Program-made: the position numbers and the translations under genes
Assembly: GCA_949296775.1 (NCBI GenBank)
Contig: CASFQA010000003.1
Span: forward strand, 1 to 47,934
Direction: 5' to 3'
From: an uncultured bacterium
Lineage (GTDB): Bacteria; Bacillota_I; Bacilli_A; RFN20; CAG-826
Length of the DNA stretch: 47,934 nt
Shown here: positions 41,746-47,934 of the stretch, piece by piece
Position numbering within the stretch: position 1 is the stretch's first letter
Layout: each line of letters begins with the position of its first letter
Notes under the pieces: model-generated
Told to the model about the DNA's origin: nothing
Seen by the model: the letters and a program-made list of their open reading frames with translations, nothing else
Databases searched by the model: none

Positions 41746-42093
41746 CTACCTGTAGAACTGGTCGATGGCCTCGGCGGTCTCGTTCGGGAATACGTGGGAG
41801 TAGGTGTCGAGCGTCTCCTTGGCCGAGGAATGGCGGAGGTGCTTGGAGACGATAAGCGGGCTCACGCCCATGTTGATCAGATGAGTGGCGTAGCTATGCC
41901 GAAGGCCGTGGAACCGGATGAAGGGACCCCCGGATGCCTCTTGGACCTTCATCGTCCGCATGACTGTCGTCCTGCCGTCCGCGAAGAACATCGGCTCGCC
42001 GGGGGCGGCGGCGAAGCCTGTCCGGTATTCGTCGAGCCTTGAGGAGAGACCGATGGGCAGCGGCAGGGAGCGTTCATCTGGTTGTGTAAACAA
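41746..42093 (-). pseudogene. Truncated phage/ICE-type tyrosine recombinase
   Basis: About 115 residues survive, matching the C-terminal half of the catalytic domain: FIRFHGLRHSYATHLINMG (His-x-x-Arg), SKHLRHSSAKETLDTYSHVF with the second His and nucleophile Tyr. The core-binding domain, first Arg and Lys are missing, and upstream of 42093 the frame runs without a start codon of its own or SD into a terminator-like hairpin. Full-length relatives are ~380 residues. It is unrelated to the intact xerC. Lying between two tRNA genes, it is probably the relic of an element that integrated at tRNA-Pro. Confidence 0.75.
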
Positions 42094-42113
42094 TTCGAGG
42101 GGTCCTCCCCTTT

Positions 42114-42141
42114 CCTTCGGACGGTTATCCGAGGTTTTTTT
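42114..42141 (+). terminator. Orphan rightward terminator
   Basis: CTTCGGA (42115-42121) pairs with TCCGAGG (42128-42134), then seven T's. No plus-strand gene now ends here, so it is probably left over from lost element genes, or shields tRNA-Arg. Confidence 0.65.
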
Positions 42142-42195
42142 GTTTATTTGGTATTTATGGAACTAAGTTTCAGGCAGTGATAATATAGCGGGGCT

Positions 42196-42272
42196 GTCGC
42201 TATAGCTCAGCTGGACAGAGCGGCCGCCTCCTAAGCGGCAGGCCGGAGGTTCGAATCCTCTTAGCGACGCCA
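42196..42272 (+). tRNA. tRNA-Arg (anticodon CCT)
   Basis: Acceptor GTCGCTA pairs with TAGCGAC; anticodon stem GCCGC/GCGGC with loop CTCCTAA gives CCT; T-arm GGAGGTTCGAATCCTCT; CCA encoded. Reads AGG codons. Confidence 0.96.
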
Positions 42273-42282
42273 CTGATTACCG

Positions 42283-42306
42283 CCTATGGCTCGACCATAG
42301 GTTTTT
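42283..42306 (+). terminator. Terminator of tRNA-Arg
   Basis: CCTATGG (42283-42289) pairs with CCATAGG (42295-42301), then five T's. Confidence 0.88.
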
Positions 42307-42329
42307 ATTTCCGCGCAAACTAAAAATAA

Positions 42330-42347
42330 AAGGCGCAGAAGCGCCTT
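42330..42347 (-). terminator. Terminator of the PII-like gene
   Basis: AAGGCGC/GCGCCTT stem with a 4-nt loop; on the minus strand it is followed by TTTATTTTT. Confidence 0.8.
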
Positions 42348-42370
42348 CCTTTTTTAAAATCTAAGCTTGT

Positions 42371-42703
42371 TTATAAAGATCCTTCGACTGAAGCGACGGG
42401 GAGAATGAACATCCCGCCTTTAATGGATTTGAAGTGGTTGGTCGCTTCCCGGATGGTAGTTTTCAATTGTTCGACCTTATCGTCGTCGATGACCACGAAC
42501 AGGGTTAGGTTTCCACTTGGCAGATCGTCGACCAAAGCCCCAAGGGAAATGGCTCCGGAATAGTCGTCATCGAATTTTGGGAGGACATGGTGAAGCCCGC
42601 TGGTGGGGATGACGGTCCCGTTATAGCCTTCTTGGGAAAGTTTTCGAAGCAGATCTTCGGTGGCGGGGACGTGGTCAAGAATTGCGAAGAGTAAGGTTTT
42701 CAT
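42371..42703 (-). CDS. PII-like small signalling protein
   Basis: 110 residues. The start MKTLLFAILDHVPATEDLL, the central SGLHHVLPKFDDDYSG and the end MFILPVASVEGSL fit the PII/CutA-like ferredoxin fold of a conserved family of short proteins related to GlnB and the c-di-AMP receptor DarA, without the classical T-loop uridylylation Tyr. A signalling or metabolite-binding role is inferred. TAGGAG precedes ATG at 42703. A TTTACC-16-TATATT promoter is read on the minus strand near 42724-42755. Stands alone between tRNA-Arg and the cyclophilin gene. Confidence 0.75.
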   Translation of the reverse strand: MKTLLFAILDHVPATEDLLRKLSQEGYNGTVIPTSGLHHVLPKFDDDYSGAISLGALVDDLPSGNLTLFVVIDDDKVEQLKTTIREATNHFKSIKGGMFILPVASVEGSL

Positions 42704-42781
42704 ATACGGTCTCCTAACGGCGAGGGTAATATATCATAGGTTGTCCTGCGGTAAAGTAGGGAAATTAAGAGGTTAAGAAAT

Positions 42782-43285
42782 ATGGTAATCATTCACGTTA
42801 AGGATTATGGGGAATTGAAGCTCTCCCTTGACTGGGAGGCGGCGCCAAATACCTGCGCCAATTTCGTTTTCGTGGCTCGCCAGGGGCTTTACGAAGGAAC
42901 GGTCTTCCATCGGATCATTAAAAATTTCATGATTCAAGGCGGAGCTTTGGAATTCGTTCAGAAAAAACTCAACTATTCGATTAAAGGTGAGTTCAAGGCC
43001 AATGGTGTCGATAATCCTTTAAAGCATGAAAGAGGGGTCATATCCATGGCTCGGACCAGCGACCCGGATTCGGCCACCACTCAGTTTTTCATCGTCCATA
43101 AGACCTCGCCGCATCTTGATGGGCAATACGCGGCCTTTGGTAAATTAGAAGACGGCTTTGAGGTATTGGATAAGCTAGCCAGCTTGCCGACCAATGCCTA
43201 CGATATGCCGCATCCGTTGCCGCTTATTGAAAAGGTCGAGGTCATCGACGAACCCGAACGGGAAGTCGAGACTATCTCAGCATAG
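42782..43285 (+). CDS. Cyclophilin-type peptidyl-prolyl isomerase
   Basis: 167 residues, single domain. YEGTVFHRIIKNFMIQGG has the catalytic Arg; then GVISMARTSDPDSATTQFFI and HLDGQYAAFGKLEDGFEVLD. Cytosolic (no signal). It catalyses proline cis-trans isomerisation in folding. AGAGG precedes ATG 42782. Its end overlaps the convergent lysR gene by 9 nt. Confidence 0.94.
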   Translation: MVIIHVKDYGELKLSLDWEAAPNTCANFVFVARQGLYEGTVFHRIIKNFMIQGGALEFVQKKLNYSIKGEFKANGVDNPLKHERGVISMARTSDPDSATTQFFIVHKTSPHLDGQYAAFGKLEDGFEVLDKLASLPTNAYDMPHPLPLIEKVEVIDEPEREVETISA

Positions 43286-44149
43286 TGAGCGGACGATTTC
43301 CAAATATGCTTTGGCGGCTTGGCTGAGGCTATTTTCGTCGCGGTATATTAGGTCGAGCCGGTTTTCAATCGGTGGATGCAAAGGGACAAAGGCCAATTCT
43401 TTTTCCGCCTTGGCCAGTCCCTCGAGGCCGAGGGCATATCCAAGTCCTTCCTGAACGAGCAAAGTAGCGTTGAACAGGAGATTATATTTCGCCACGATTT
43501 TGAGCCCGGTTAGTTTTCCTCCGAAAAAGTTATAGATCGGCGAGGCGGGTCTAAGCGATTGCAGCGAGGTTATCAATGGCTTCCCTTTCAATTGCTCGGC
43601 CGTTAGGTAGCTGGCAGAGGCTAAAGCGTCGTCGGCTTTCATGTAGACGCCCCAGTGGTCGTGAAGCGGCAAGTGGAGGAAACCATAACGCTGGAACTCG
43701 CCTCGATCGATGACGACCCCGAAATCCAATAAGCCCTTATCTAATTTATCCAAGACGAAGGTTGAGTCTCCCGAGTGGATGGTAAAGGTCACGTGCGAAT
43801 GCTTTTCCCTAAGTATTTCCGCGGCTTTGGCTAAGGTTTTAAGAGAAGCCGATTCCCCAGCTCCAATGGTGATTTCCCCTTCGATATTGTCTTCGCGGGT
43901 TTGTAATTCCTTATTGGTCTTTTTTTCCAATTCGATCAGTTCAGCCGCCCGCAAAGCCAATATTTTTCCTTTTTCCGTCAGCGAAATCGTGCGGGCGCCG
44001 CGGATGAATAATTGGCAATTTAGCTCAGCCTCGAGATTCTGCATTTGTTTTGATAGGCTCGGTTGGGTGATGAAAAGCCGTTCAGCTGCTTTCGTTATGC
44101 TTTTCTCTTCGCAAATAGTGAGGAAGTAATGTAATTGCCGGAGTTCCAT
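43277..44149 (-). CDS. LysR-family transcriptional regulator
   Basis: 290 residues. N-terminal winged HTH: LRQLHYFLTICEEKSITKAA, QPSLSKQMQNLEAELNCQLF; then the LysR substrate-binding domain from ~90 (ITIGAGESASLKTLAKAA). The effector is unknown. It is divergent from the acetyltransferase/flavodoxin pair, its likely target. The -10 box ends 6 nt before ATG, so the message is probably leaderless; no SD. Confidence 0.93.
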   Translation of the reverse strand: MELRQLHYFLTICEEKSITKAAERLFITQPSLSKQMQNLEAELNCQLFIRGARTISLTEKGKILALRAAELIELEKKTNKELQTREDNIEGEITIGAGESASLKTLAKAAEILREKHSHVTFTIHSGDSTFVLDKLDKGLLDFGVVIDRGEFQRYGFLHLPLHDHWGVYMKADDALASASYLTAEQLKGKPLITSLQSLRPASPIYNFFGGKLTGLKIVAKYNLLFNATLLVQEGLGYALGLEGLAKAEKELAFVPLHPPIENRLDLIYRDENSLSQAAKAYLEIVRSLC

Positions 44150-44155
44150 AATTTT

Positions 44156-44183
44156 AGTTTACCATAACGAAAGACTATGACAA
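44156..44183 (-). promoter_or_regulatory. lysR promoter (leaderless)
   Basis: On the minus strand: -35 TTGTCA (44183-44178), 16-nt spacer, -10 TAAACT (44161-44156), then 6 nt to ATG 44149. The 88-bp gap to the acetyltransferase gene would hold the regulator's operator; no clear T-N11-A dyad was fixed. Confidence 0.65.
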
Positions 44184-44237
44184 CCCATCAAGTATGCGTA
44201 TTTGAAATGCTTCGGAAAGTCAGGAAAATATCGGCGT

Positions 44238-44813
44238 ATGGATTTAAAAGGCTTCAAGCAACGGTTAAAAGAGAACGATGGTTACATTGATTTTCAGGCG
44301 GAAGTTCGGGATTTCATGCATTCAATGGCCGAGGATGCGAGAAAGGTTACGACGGAAATTAATTCAATTTATCACTCTGCGGAAGAGTTAAGGGATTTGA
44401 TGAGCCGGCTCGTCGGTTATCATCTCGATGATGGATTTAGGCTTTTCCCTCCGATATATACTGACTTTGGGAAGAACATCCATTTGGGAAAAAACGTATT
44501 CATTAATTCTGGGTGTTGCTTTCAAGACCAAGGGGGCATCGACATCGGCGATGATTGCTTAATCGGCCATCAGGTGGTGTTCGCTACTTTAAACCATGAT
44601 TCGGAGCCTCAAAAGCGGGGCAATAACATCGCTAAGCCAATCAAGTTAGGCCAAAACGTTTGGATCGGCGCCCATGCGACTATATTGCCTGGGGTCAGCA
44701 TCGGCGATCACGCAATTGTGGCGGCCGGTGCGGTGGTGAATAAAGACGTCCCGGCTTTCTCGGTCGTCGCCGGAGTGCCGGCGAAAATCATCAAAATGAT
44801 TGGGAGGGTATGA
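44238..44813 (+). CDS. Hexapeptide-repeat (maltose/galactoside-type) O-acetyltransferase
   Basis: 191 residues. After a helical N-terminus, left-handed beta-helix hexapeptides run through [36 protein letters not shown] with the catalytic His, and [20 protein letters not shown]. It transfers acetyl from acetyl-CoA to a sugar hydroxyl. ATG 44238 gives the family start; an in-frame TTG at 44202 would add 12 residues. The stop overlaps an ATG of the next gene. Likely controlled by the divergent LysR protein. Confidence 0.9.
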   Translation: MDLKGFKQRLKENDGYIDFQAEVRDFMHSMAEDARKVTTEINSIYHSAEELRDLMSRLVGYHLDDGFRLFPPIYTDFGKNIHLGKNVFINSGCCFQDQGGIDIGDDCLIGHQVVFATLNHDSEPQKRGNNIAKPIKLGQNVWIGAHATILPGVSIGDHAIVAAGAVVNKDVPAFSVVAGVPAKIIKMIGRV

Positions 44814-44815
44814 AT

Positions 44816-45442
44816 ATGAAAAAACACCTATTAGTTTTGCCTTTATTGGCTTTGGCTTCATGCGGCCAGACGGAAGCGAGTTCCGGATCATCCGCTTTGG
44901 CTAGCCAGCCCGAGGATTCGCTCCTTAATTCTTCATCCGCGGTAAACATCGATACAGAGCACCGAGTTTTGGTTGCCTATTTCTCCGCCACCGGGACAAC
45001 TGAAAGGATCGCCGGGCATATTCACGATGGCGTTGACTCTGACTTATTCGAGATCGTTCCGGTCGATCCATACACCAGCGAGGATTTAGATTACTATACC
45101 GGCGGCCGCTGCGACCAAGAAAACGCCGATGATACGATTCGGGTCGAAATTGCTAACCAAGTATCGGGAATGGCTTATTATGATACGGTGTTCCTAGGTT
45201 ATCCGATTTGGTTTGGAAAAGCTCCGAAGATCATTTGGACCTTTCTCGAGGCCTATGATTTCTCCTCCAAGACCATAATCCCATTTTGCACCTCAGGTAG
45301 TAGCGGCATCTCAAATTCAGTGGCCAATATCCTTAGCCTGGTACCCTCGTCGACTACTGTTTTGGAAGGGCGGCGGTTCAGCGGTTCGAGCGGGGCCGAC
45401 GAAGTCGCTACGTGGGCAAAGTCTCAACTTGCGACGATTTAG
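44816..45442 (+). CDS. Flavodoxin-domain lipoprotein
   Basis: 208 residues. Lipoprotein signal MKKHLLVLPLLALASCGQ with lipobox LASC, a Ser/Glu-rich linker, then a long-chain flavodoxin fold: VLVAYFSATGTTERIAGHI binds FMN phosphate, YDTVFLGYPIWFGKAP the isoalloxazine ring, and PFCTSGSSGISNSV a third FMN loop. ATG 44816 is chosen since GGGAGGG (44802-44808) is 7 nt upstream; ATG 44810 is too close. Export of a flavodoxin suggests extracytoplasmic electron transfer. Co-transcribed with the acetyltransferase. Confidence 0.9.
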   Translation: MKKHLLVLPLLALASCGQTEASSGSSALASQPEDSLLNSSSAVNIDTEHRVLVAYFSATGTTERIAGHIHDGVDSDLFEIVPVDPYTSEDLDYYTGGRCDQENADDTIRVEIANQVSGMAYYDTVFLGYPIWFGKAPKIIWTFLEAYDFSSKTIIPFCTSGSSGISNSVANILSLVPSSTTVLEGRRFSGSSGADEVATWAKSQLATI

Positions 45443-45445
45443 CAT

Positions 45446-45474
45446 TTGACTTTGGCTAAGCGGAAGGGTACATT
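45446..45474 (+). promoter_or_regulatory. tRNA-Ala promoter
   Basis: -35 TTGACT (45446-45451), 17-nt spacer, -10 TACATT (45469-45474). Start near 45481; the transcript then opens with a CGCGCT/AGCGCG hairpin (45481-45499) before the tRNA. Confidence 0.75.
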
Positions 45475-45509
45475 TATGTCCGCGCTAGAAAAAAGCGCGG
45501 ATAATTCTT

Positions 45510-45585
45510 GGGCCTTTAGCTCAGCTGGGAGAGCGCCTCCATGGCATGGAGGAGGTCGTGGGTTCGAGCCCCATAAGGTCCACCA
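45510..45585 (+). tRNA. tRNA-Ala (anticodon GGC)
   Basis: Acceptor GGGCCTT pairs with AAGGTCC; anticodon stem CCTCC/GGAGG with loop ATGGCAT gives GGC; T-loop GGTTCGAGCC; CCA encoded. Confidence 0.96.
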
Positions 45586-45598
45586 AAATCTCCTAATC

Positions 45599-45621
45599 CC
45601 GATGTTACGACATCGGTTTTT
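45599..45621 (+). terminator. Terminator of tRNA-Ala
   Basis: CCGATGT (45599-45605) pairs with ACATCGG (45610-45616) around TACG, then five T's. Confidence 0.9.
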
Positions 45622-45759
45622 ATTTTGCTTTTTGGCCGCTGGCGCCTTGGGGCTTAATTGGGGGGCCTTGTTCAATTAAGCGTTTGGACGGCAAACATGC
45701 TCGCTTTATGCCTCGCCGGGTATTTGTTAAGATAAACGCGAATAAGAAAGGCCATTGTT

Positions 45760-47715
45760 ATGCTAAGCGTTTATCCAAATCGTCTTGTCTATCGGCAAGG
45801 GCAAGAGAGGCTAGTGGTGTCAGGTATCTCCAACTTCGCCATCCGGGTGCAAGCTAGTTTGAATTCTTTGCCTCTTGCGTGTTCTTGGGAATTGAAAAAT
45901 ATCGCTTCCGAATGTCAGACAAAGTTTGTTGACATATATGGTTATTTGAATGTCAATGGATTAACCGCTAAAATAAGCCACCATGGCCAATTGTCGTTTC
46001 TAAAAGGCGAAGAGGCCGTATTGGAAGAGCGTTATCGTGATTTCGGTTACGATCAACCTCATTCGCCGGCTTTGAAAAGAAAGGCCCGGGAATGGACGGT
46101 CCACCCCAATGGCGCTTATTCGCTTTGTCAATCATTCGAAGGGGACCCCAATGAAAAATTTTATGGGATGGGGCAATATCAGATGCCTTACCTAAATTTA
46201 TCTGGGTGTCATTTAGAGCTCGCCCAAAGGAATTCTCAGGTCAGCATCCCTTTCTTCCTATCTTCGAAAGGATATGGCCTAGTTTGGAATAATCCGGCGA
46301 TTGGGGAAGCTTATTTTGGAAAGGACGGGATCGAGTTTAAAGCCTATTCGACCCATCGTCTTGACTATGTTGTCATAACTGGCGATTCGCCGAAAGAGAT
46401 ACTAGAGCATTATACCGAGCTCGTTGGGCGGGCGCCAAAATTCCCCCAAGGCCTTCTTGGGCTTTGGCAAAGCAAGTTGCGATATCGGACTCCAGAGGAG
46501 ATTAACGCAGTTTTGGATGGCTACGCCATTAGGAAGCTGCCATTATCCATGCTAGTCATCGATTTCTTCCACTGGACTAGGCAAGGCGAATGGGAATTTG
46601 ACCAAAAATATTGGGCAAATCTTAGAGATTCAGTCATTAAAGCCCGTAAAAATCTGGTTAATTTAATGGTTTCGATTTGGCCGACCGTTGATAAAAAATC
46701 TAAGTATTACGATGAATTGCTTAATATGGGCGGCCTTCTTAAACCGATTAAGGGAACCCAATCATATGATTACAATGGCGATTGCTTGATCGTGGATTTC
46801 ACTTCGGATTGGGCAAAGGATTTCGTTTATGAAAAAGCTCGGGCTTCCTACGAAGATCAAGGCATAGATTACTATTGGCTTGACCAGGCGGAGCCGGAAT
46901 TCACCGCCTATGATTTCGATAATCATCTTTATTCCCTTGGCCCCTCTTTAGAAGTGGCCAATGTCTATCCCCTCCATTACTTAAGGGCTTTTTCTTCCCA
47001 TGCCAAAGTCAACAAAAAACTATGTTTGATCCGGTCGAGTTGGTTGGGCGCTCAAGCAGAGGGCGCCCTTCTTTGGTCGGGCGATGTGCCGGGCACCTTT
47101 GAATCGATGAAGGATCAATTCGCCGCCTCTTTAAATGCGGGGATCGCCGGGCAAGCCTGGTGGACTTCCGATATCGGTGGATTTACCGGAAACGTCAATG
47201 ATCCAGTTTGGAGAGAATTGTTGATACGCTGGTTTGAGTGGTCGGTATTCACGCCGGTATTAAGGATGCATGGCGATCGGCAACCTCACGATATTCCTCC
47301 GCTCGATAATCGTAATATTGGGGGAGGCTTCGCTCCGACCGGGCGTCCAAACGAGATTTGGGCATTTGGCGATGACGTTTATTCGATGTTGAAGGAGAAC
47401 TTGTTGCTCCGGGAATCGCTTAAGCCATATGTCTCTTCTTTGTTTGATCAAGCAAACGAACATGGTTGGCCGTTAATGAGGCCGATGTTTTTCGAATACC
47501 CGGAGGATTCCGATTGTTGGGGTATCGAGGATCAATACATGTTCGGATCCGCTTACCTAGTCGCCCCGATATTCGCTTTTGGGGCACGGGCCCGCGATGT
47601 GTATTTGCCCGTTGGCCGCTGGCAAAACATTCACACTTCGGAAATCTTTGTTGGTCCAGCTCAAATCAAGGTGGCTTGCCCTTTAAATCAAATCGCCGTC
47701 TTTAAATCTGTTTAG
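45760..47715 (+). CDS. Glycoside hydrolase family 31 (alpha-glucosidase/alpha-xylosidase)
   Basis: 651 residues. N-terminal beta domain (~1-210) with KFYGMGQYQMPYLNL, then the (beta/alpha)8 barrel: LSMLVIDFFHWTRQGEWEFD, nucleophile Asp ~375 in YYWLDQAEPEF, acid/base Asp ~442 in LLWSGDVPGTFESM, and WWTSDIGGF, followed by GH31 C-terminal beta domains. No signal peptide, so cytosolic. The WLDxAEPE box is found in alpha-xylosidase-type as well as other GH31 groups, so the exact bond is uncertain. AAGAAAGG precedes ATG 45760. Two weak TAAGCGTTT sites near 45676 and at the start codon recall the starch-locus operators. Followed by a lipoprotein gene. Confidence 0.93.
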   Translation: MLSVYPNRLVYRQGQERLVVSGISNFAIRVQASLNSLPLACSWELKNIASECQTKFVDIYGYLNVNGLTAKISHHGQLSFLKGEEAVLEERYRDFGYDQPHSPALKRKAREWTVHPNGAYSLCQSFEGDPNEKFYGMGQYQMPYLNLSGCHLELAQRNSQVSIPFFLSSKGYGLVWNNPAIGEAYFGKDGIEFKAYSTHRLDYVVITGDSPKEILEHYTELVGRAPKFPQGLLGLWQSKLRYRTPEEINAVLDGYAIRKLPLSMLVIDFFHWTRQGEWEFDQKYWANLRDSVIKARKNLVNLMVSIWPTVDKKSKYYDELLNMGGLLKPIKGTQSYDYNGDCLIVDFTSDWAKDFVYEKARASYEDQGIDYYWLDQAEPEFTAYDFDNHLYSLGPSLEVANVYPLHYLRAFSSHAKVNKKLCLIRSSWLGAQAEGALLWSGDVPGTFESMKDQFAASLNAGIAGQAWWTSDIGGFTGNVNDPVWRELLIRWFEWSVFTPVLRMHGDRQPHDIPPLDNRNIGGGFAPTGRPNEIWAFGDDVYSMLKENLLLRESLKPYVSSLFDQANEHGWPLMRPMFFEYPEDSDCWGIEDQYMFGSAYLVAPIFAFGARARDVYLPVGRWQNIHTSEIFVGPAQIKVACPLNQIAVFKSV

Positions 47716-47771
47716 TTTTTGGATTCGTTGACAAGGGTTTATATTAATGATTGATTGTTGGAGGTAGTTTA

Positions 47772-47934
47772 ATGAGTAAAACCATTTCCGTCCTTGGCCT
47801 TGTCCTCATCAGTTTGGCTTTATTCGGCTGTGGGCCTGATCTTTCTTCTACCCCGGATATCTCGCCTACGCCCGGTGACTCTTCCATTGAAAATCCCGAC
47901 TCGGAAGACAGCATAACCGCAACTCAGGAATTCG
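47772..47934 (+). CDS. Lipoprotein, N-terminal part (runs off the window)
   Basis: 54 residues are visible. MSKTISVLGLVLISLALFGC is a lipoprotein signal with lipobox ALFGC, followed by a Ser/Pro/Asp/Glu-rich linker (DLSSTPDISPTPGDSSIENP). GGAGGT lies 6 nt before ATG 47772. The linker and GH31 neighbour would suit a substrate-binding or glycan-acting lipoprotein, but the functional part is outside the window. Confidence 0.8.
   Translation, partial: MSKTISVLGLVLISLALFGCGPDLSSTPDISPTPGDSSIENPDSEDSITATQEF

Noticed and set aside
45670-45780. LacI-type operators for the GH31 gene
   Set aside because: Only about 9 of 14 positions match the starch-locus sites in two places (near 45676 and the start codon), too weak to annotate as features.
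47719-47760. Promoter TTGACA upstream of the last lipoprotein gene
   Set aside because: TTGACA is present near 47728 but no -10 box lies at proper spacing; the nearby TATATT is too close, so the true promoter is unclear.
1-47934. Mycoplasma genetic code (TGA = Trp)
   Set aside because: Conserved genes such as trmD, yloU, ftsY and topA end in TGA exactly where the family ends, and Trp is TGG.

Overview
The window is a 47.9 kb piece of a bacterial chromosome with about 53% G+C by eye. TGA is used as an ordinary stop (trmD, yloU and the SPase gene end in TGA), so the code is the standard bacterial one. The core gene order from yloU to polC follows the Bacillus subtilis yloU-fakA-recG-...-polC neighbourhood, and PolC-type replicase, YlxM, RbgA, TrmFO and FakA are all Firmicutes/Bacilli markers. 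Short intergenic gaps, loss of whole blocks (fatty-acid synthesis, smc, hslVU-codY, motility, proS) and starch-binding surface proteins suggest an uncultured, host-associated (gut-type) Bacilli lineage related to Erysipelotrichia/RF39/RFN20-like groups. The placement is inference; no 16S gene is present.

Layout. 1-596: 3' end of a 23S rRNA gene and 5S rRNA. 667-2379: an unusual membrane protein with two prephenate-dehydratase-like lobes around a two-TM plus beta-rich core. 2426-5143: two divergent surface proteins, probably for starch binding, sharing a control region with LacI/CcpA-type operators. 5206-6390: a sugar-isomerase-like gene. 6478-41497: the conserved core: yloU-fakA, a GGCT-like gene, recG, a small ORF plus lipoprotein, rnc-ftsY-ylxM-ffh, a membrane protein and LemA, the inverted rpsP-khpA-rimM-trmD operon, rplS, the signal peptidase gene, rbgA, rnhB, dprA, topA-trmFO-xerC, rpsB-tsf, pyrH, frr, uppS-cdsA-dxr-rseP-polC. 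41531-42272: tRNA-Pro and tRNA-Arg bracketing a decayed tyrosine-recombinase gene. 42371-47934: PII-like protein, cyclophilin, a LysR regulator divergent from an acetyltransferase/flavodoxin-lipoprotein pair, tRNA-Ala, a GH31 glycosidase, and the start of a lipoprotein gene.

How the parts work together. The core block supplies ribosome parts and maturation factors (S2, S16, L19, EF-Ts, Frr, RimM, RbgA), protein targeting (FtsY, YlxM, Ffh, SPase), RNA and tRNA processing (RNase III, TrmD, TrmFO, KhpA), DNA maintenance (RecG, DprA, TopA, XerC, PolC, RNase HII), UMP kinase, and isoprenoid/lipid synthesis (Dxr, UppS, CdsA, FakA). The flanks carry sugar use (starch-binding proteins, GH31, isomerase-like protein).

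The most striking signal is transcriptional. At least eight genes (667 gene, 5206 gene, recG, rnc, SPase, topA, uppS, lysR) have a recognisable -10 box ending only 6-10 nt before the start codon and no Shine-Dalgarno site, so their mRNAs are probably leaderless. Genes with a normal leader have clear AGGAG-type sites. Several promoters also sit directly on the U-tract of the preceding terminator. The second notable signal is a 24-nt inverted repeat around the lemA-trmD-rimM-khpA-rpsP segment, which marks a likely inversion.
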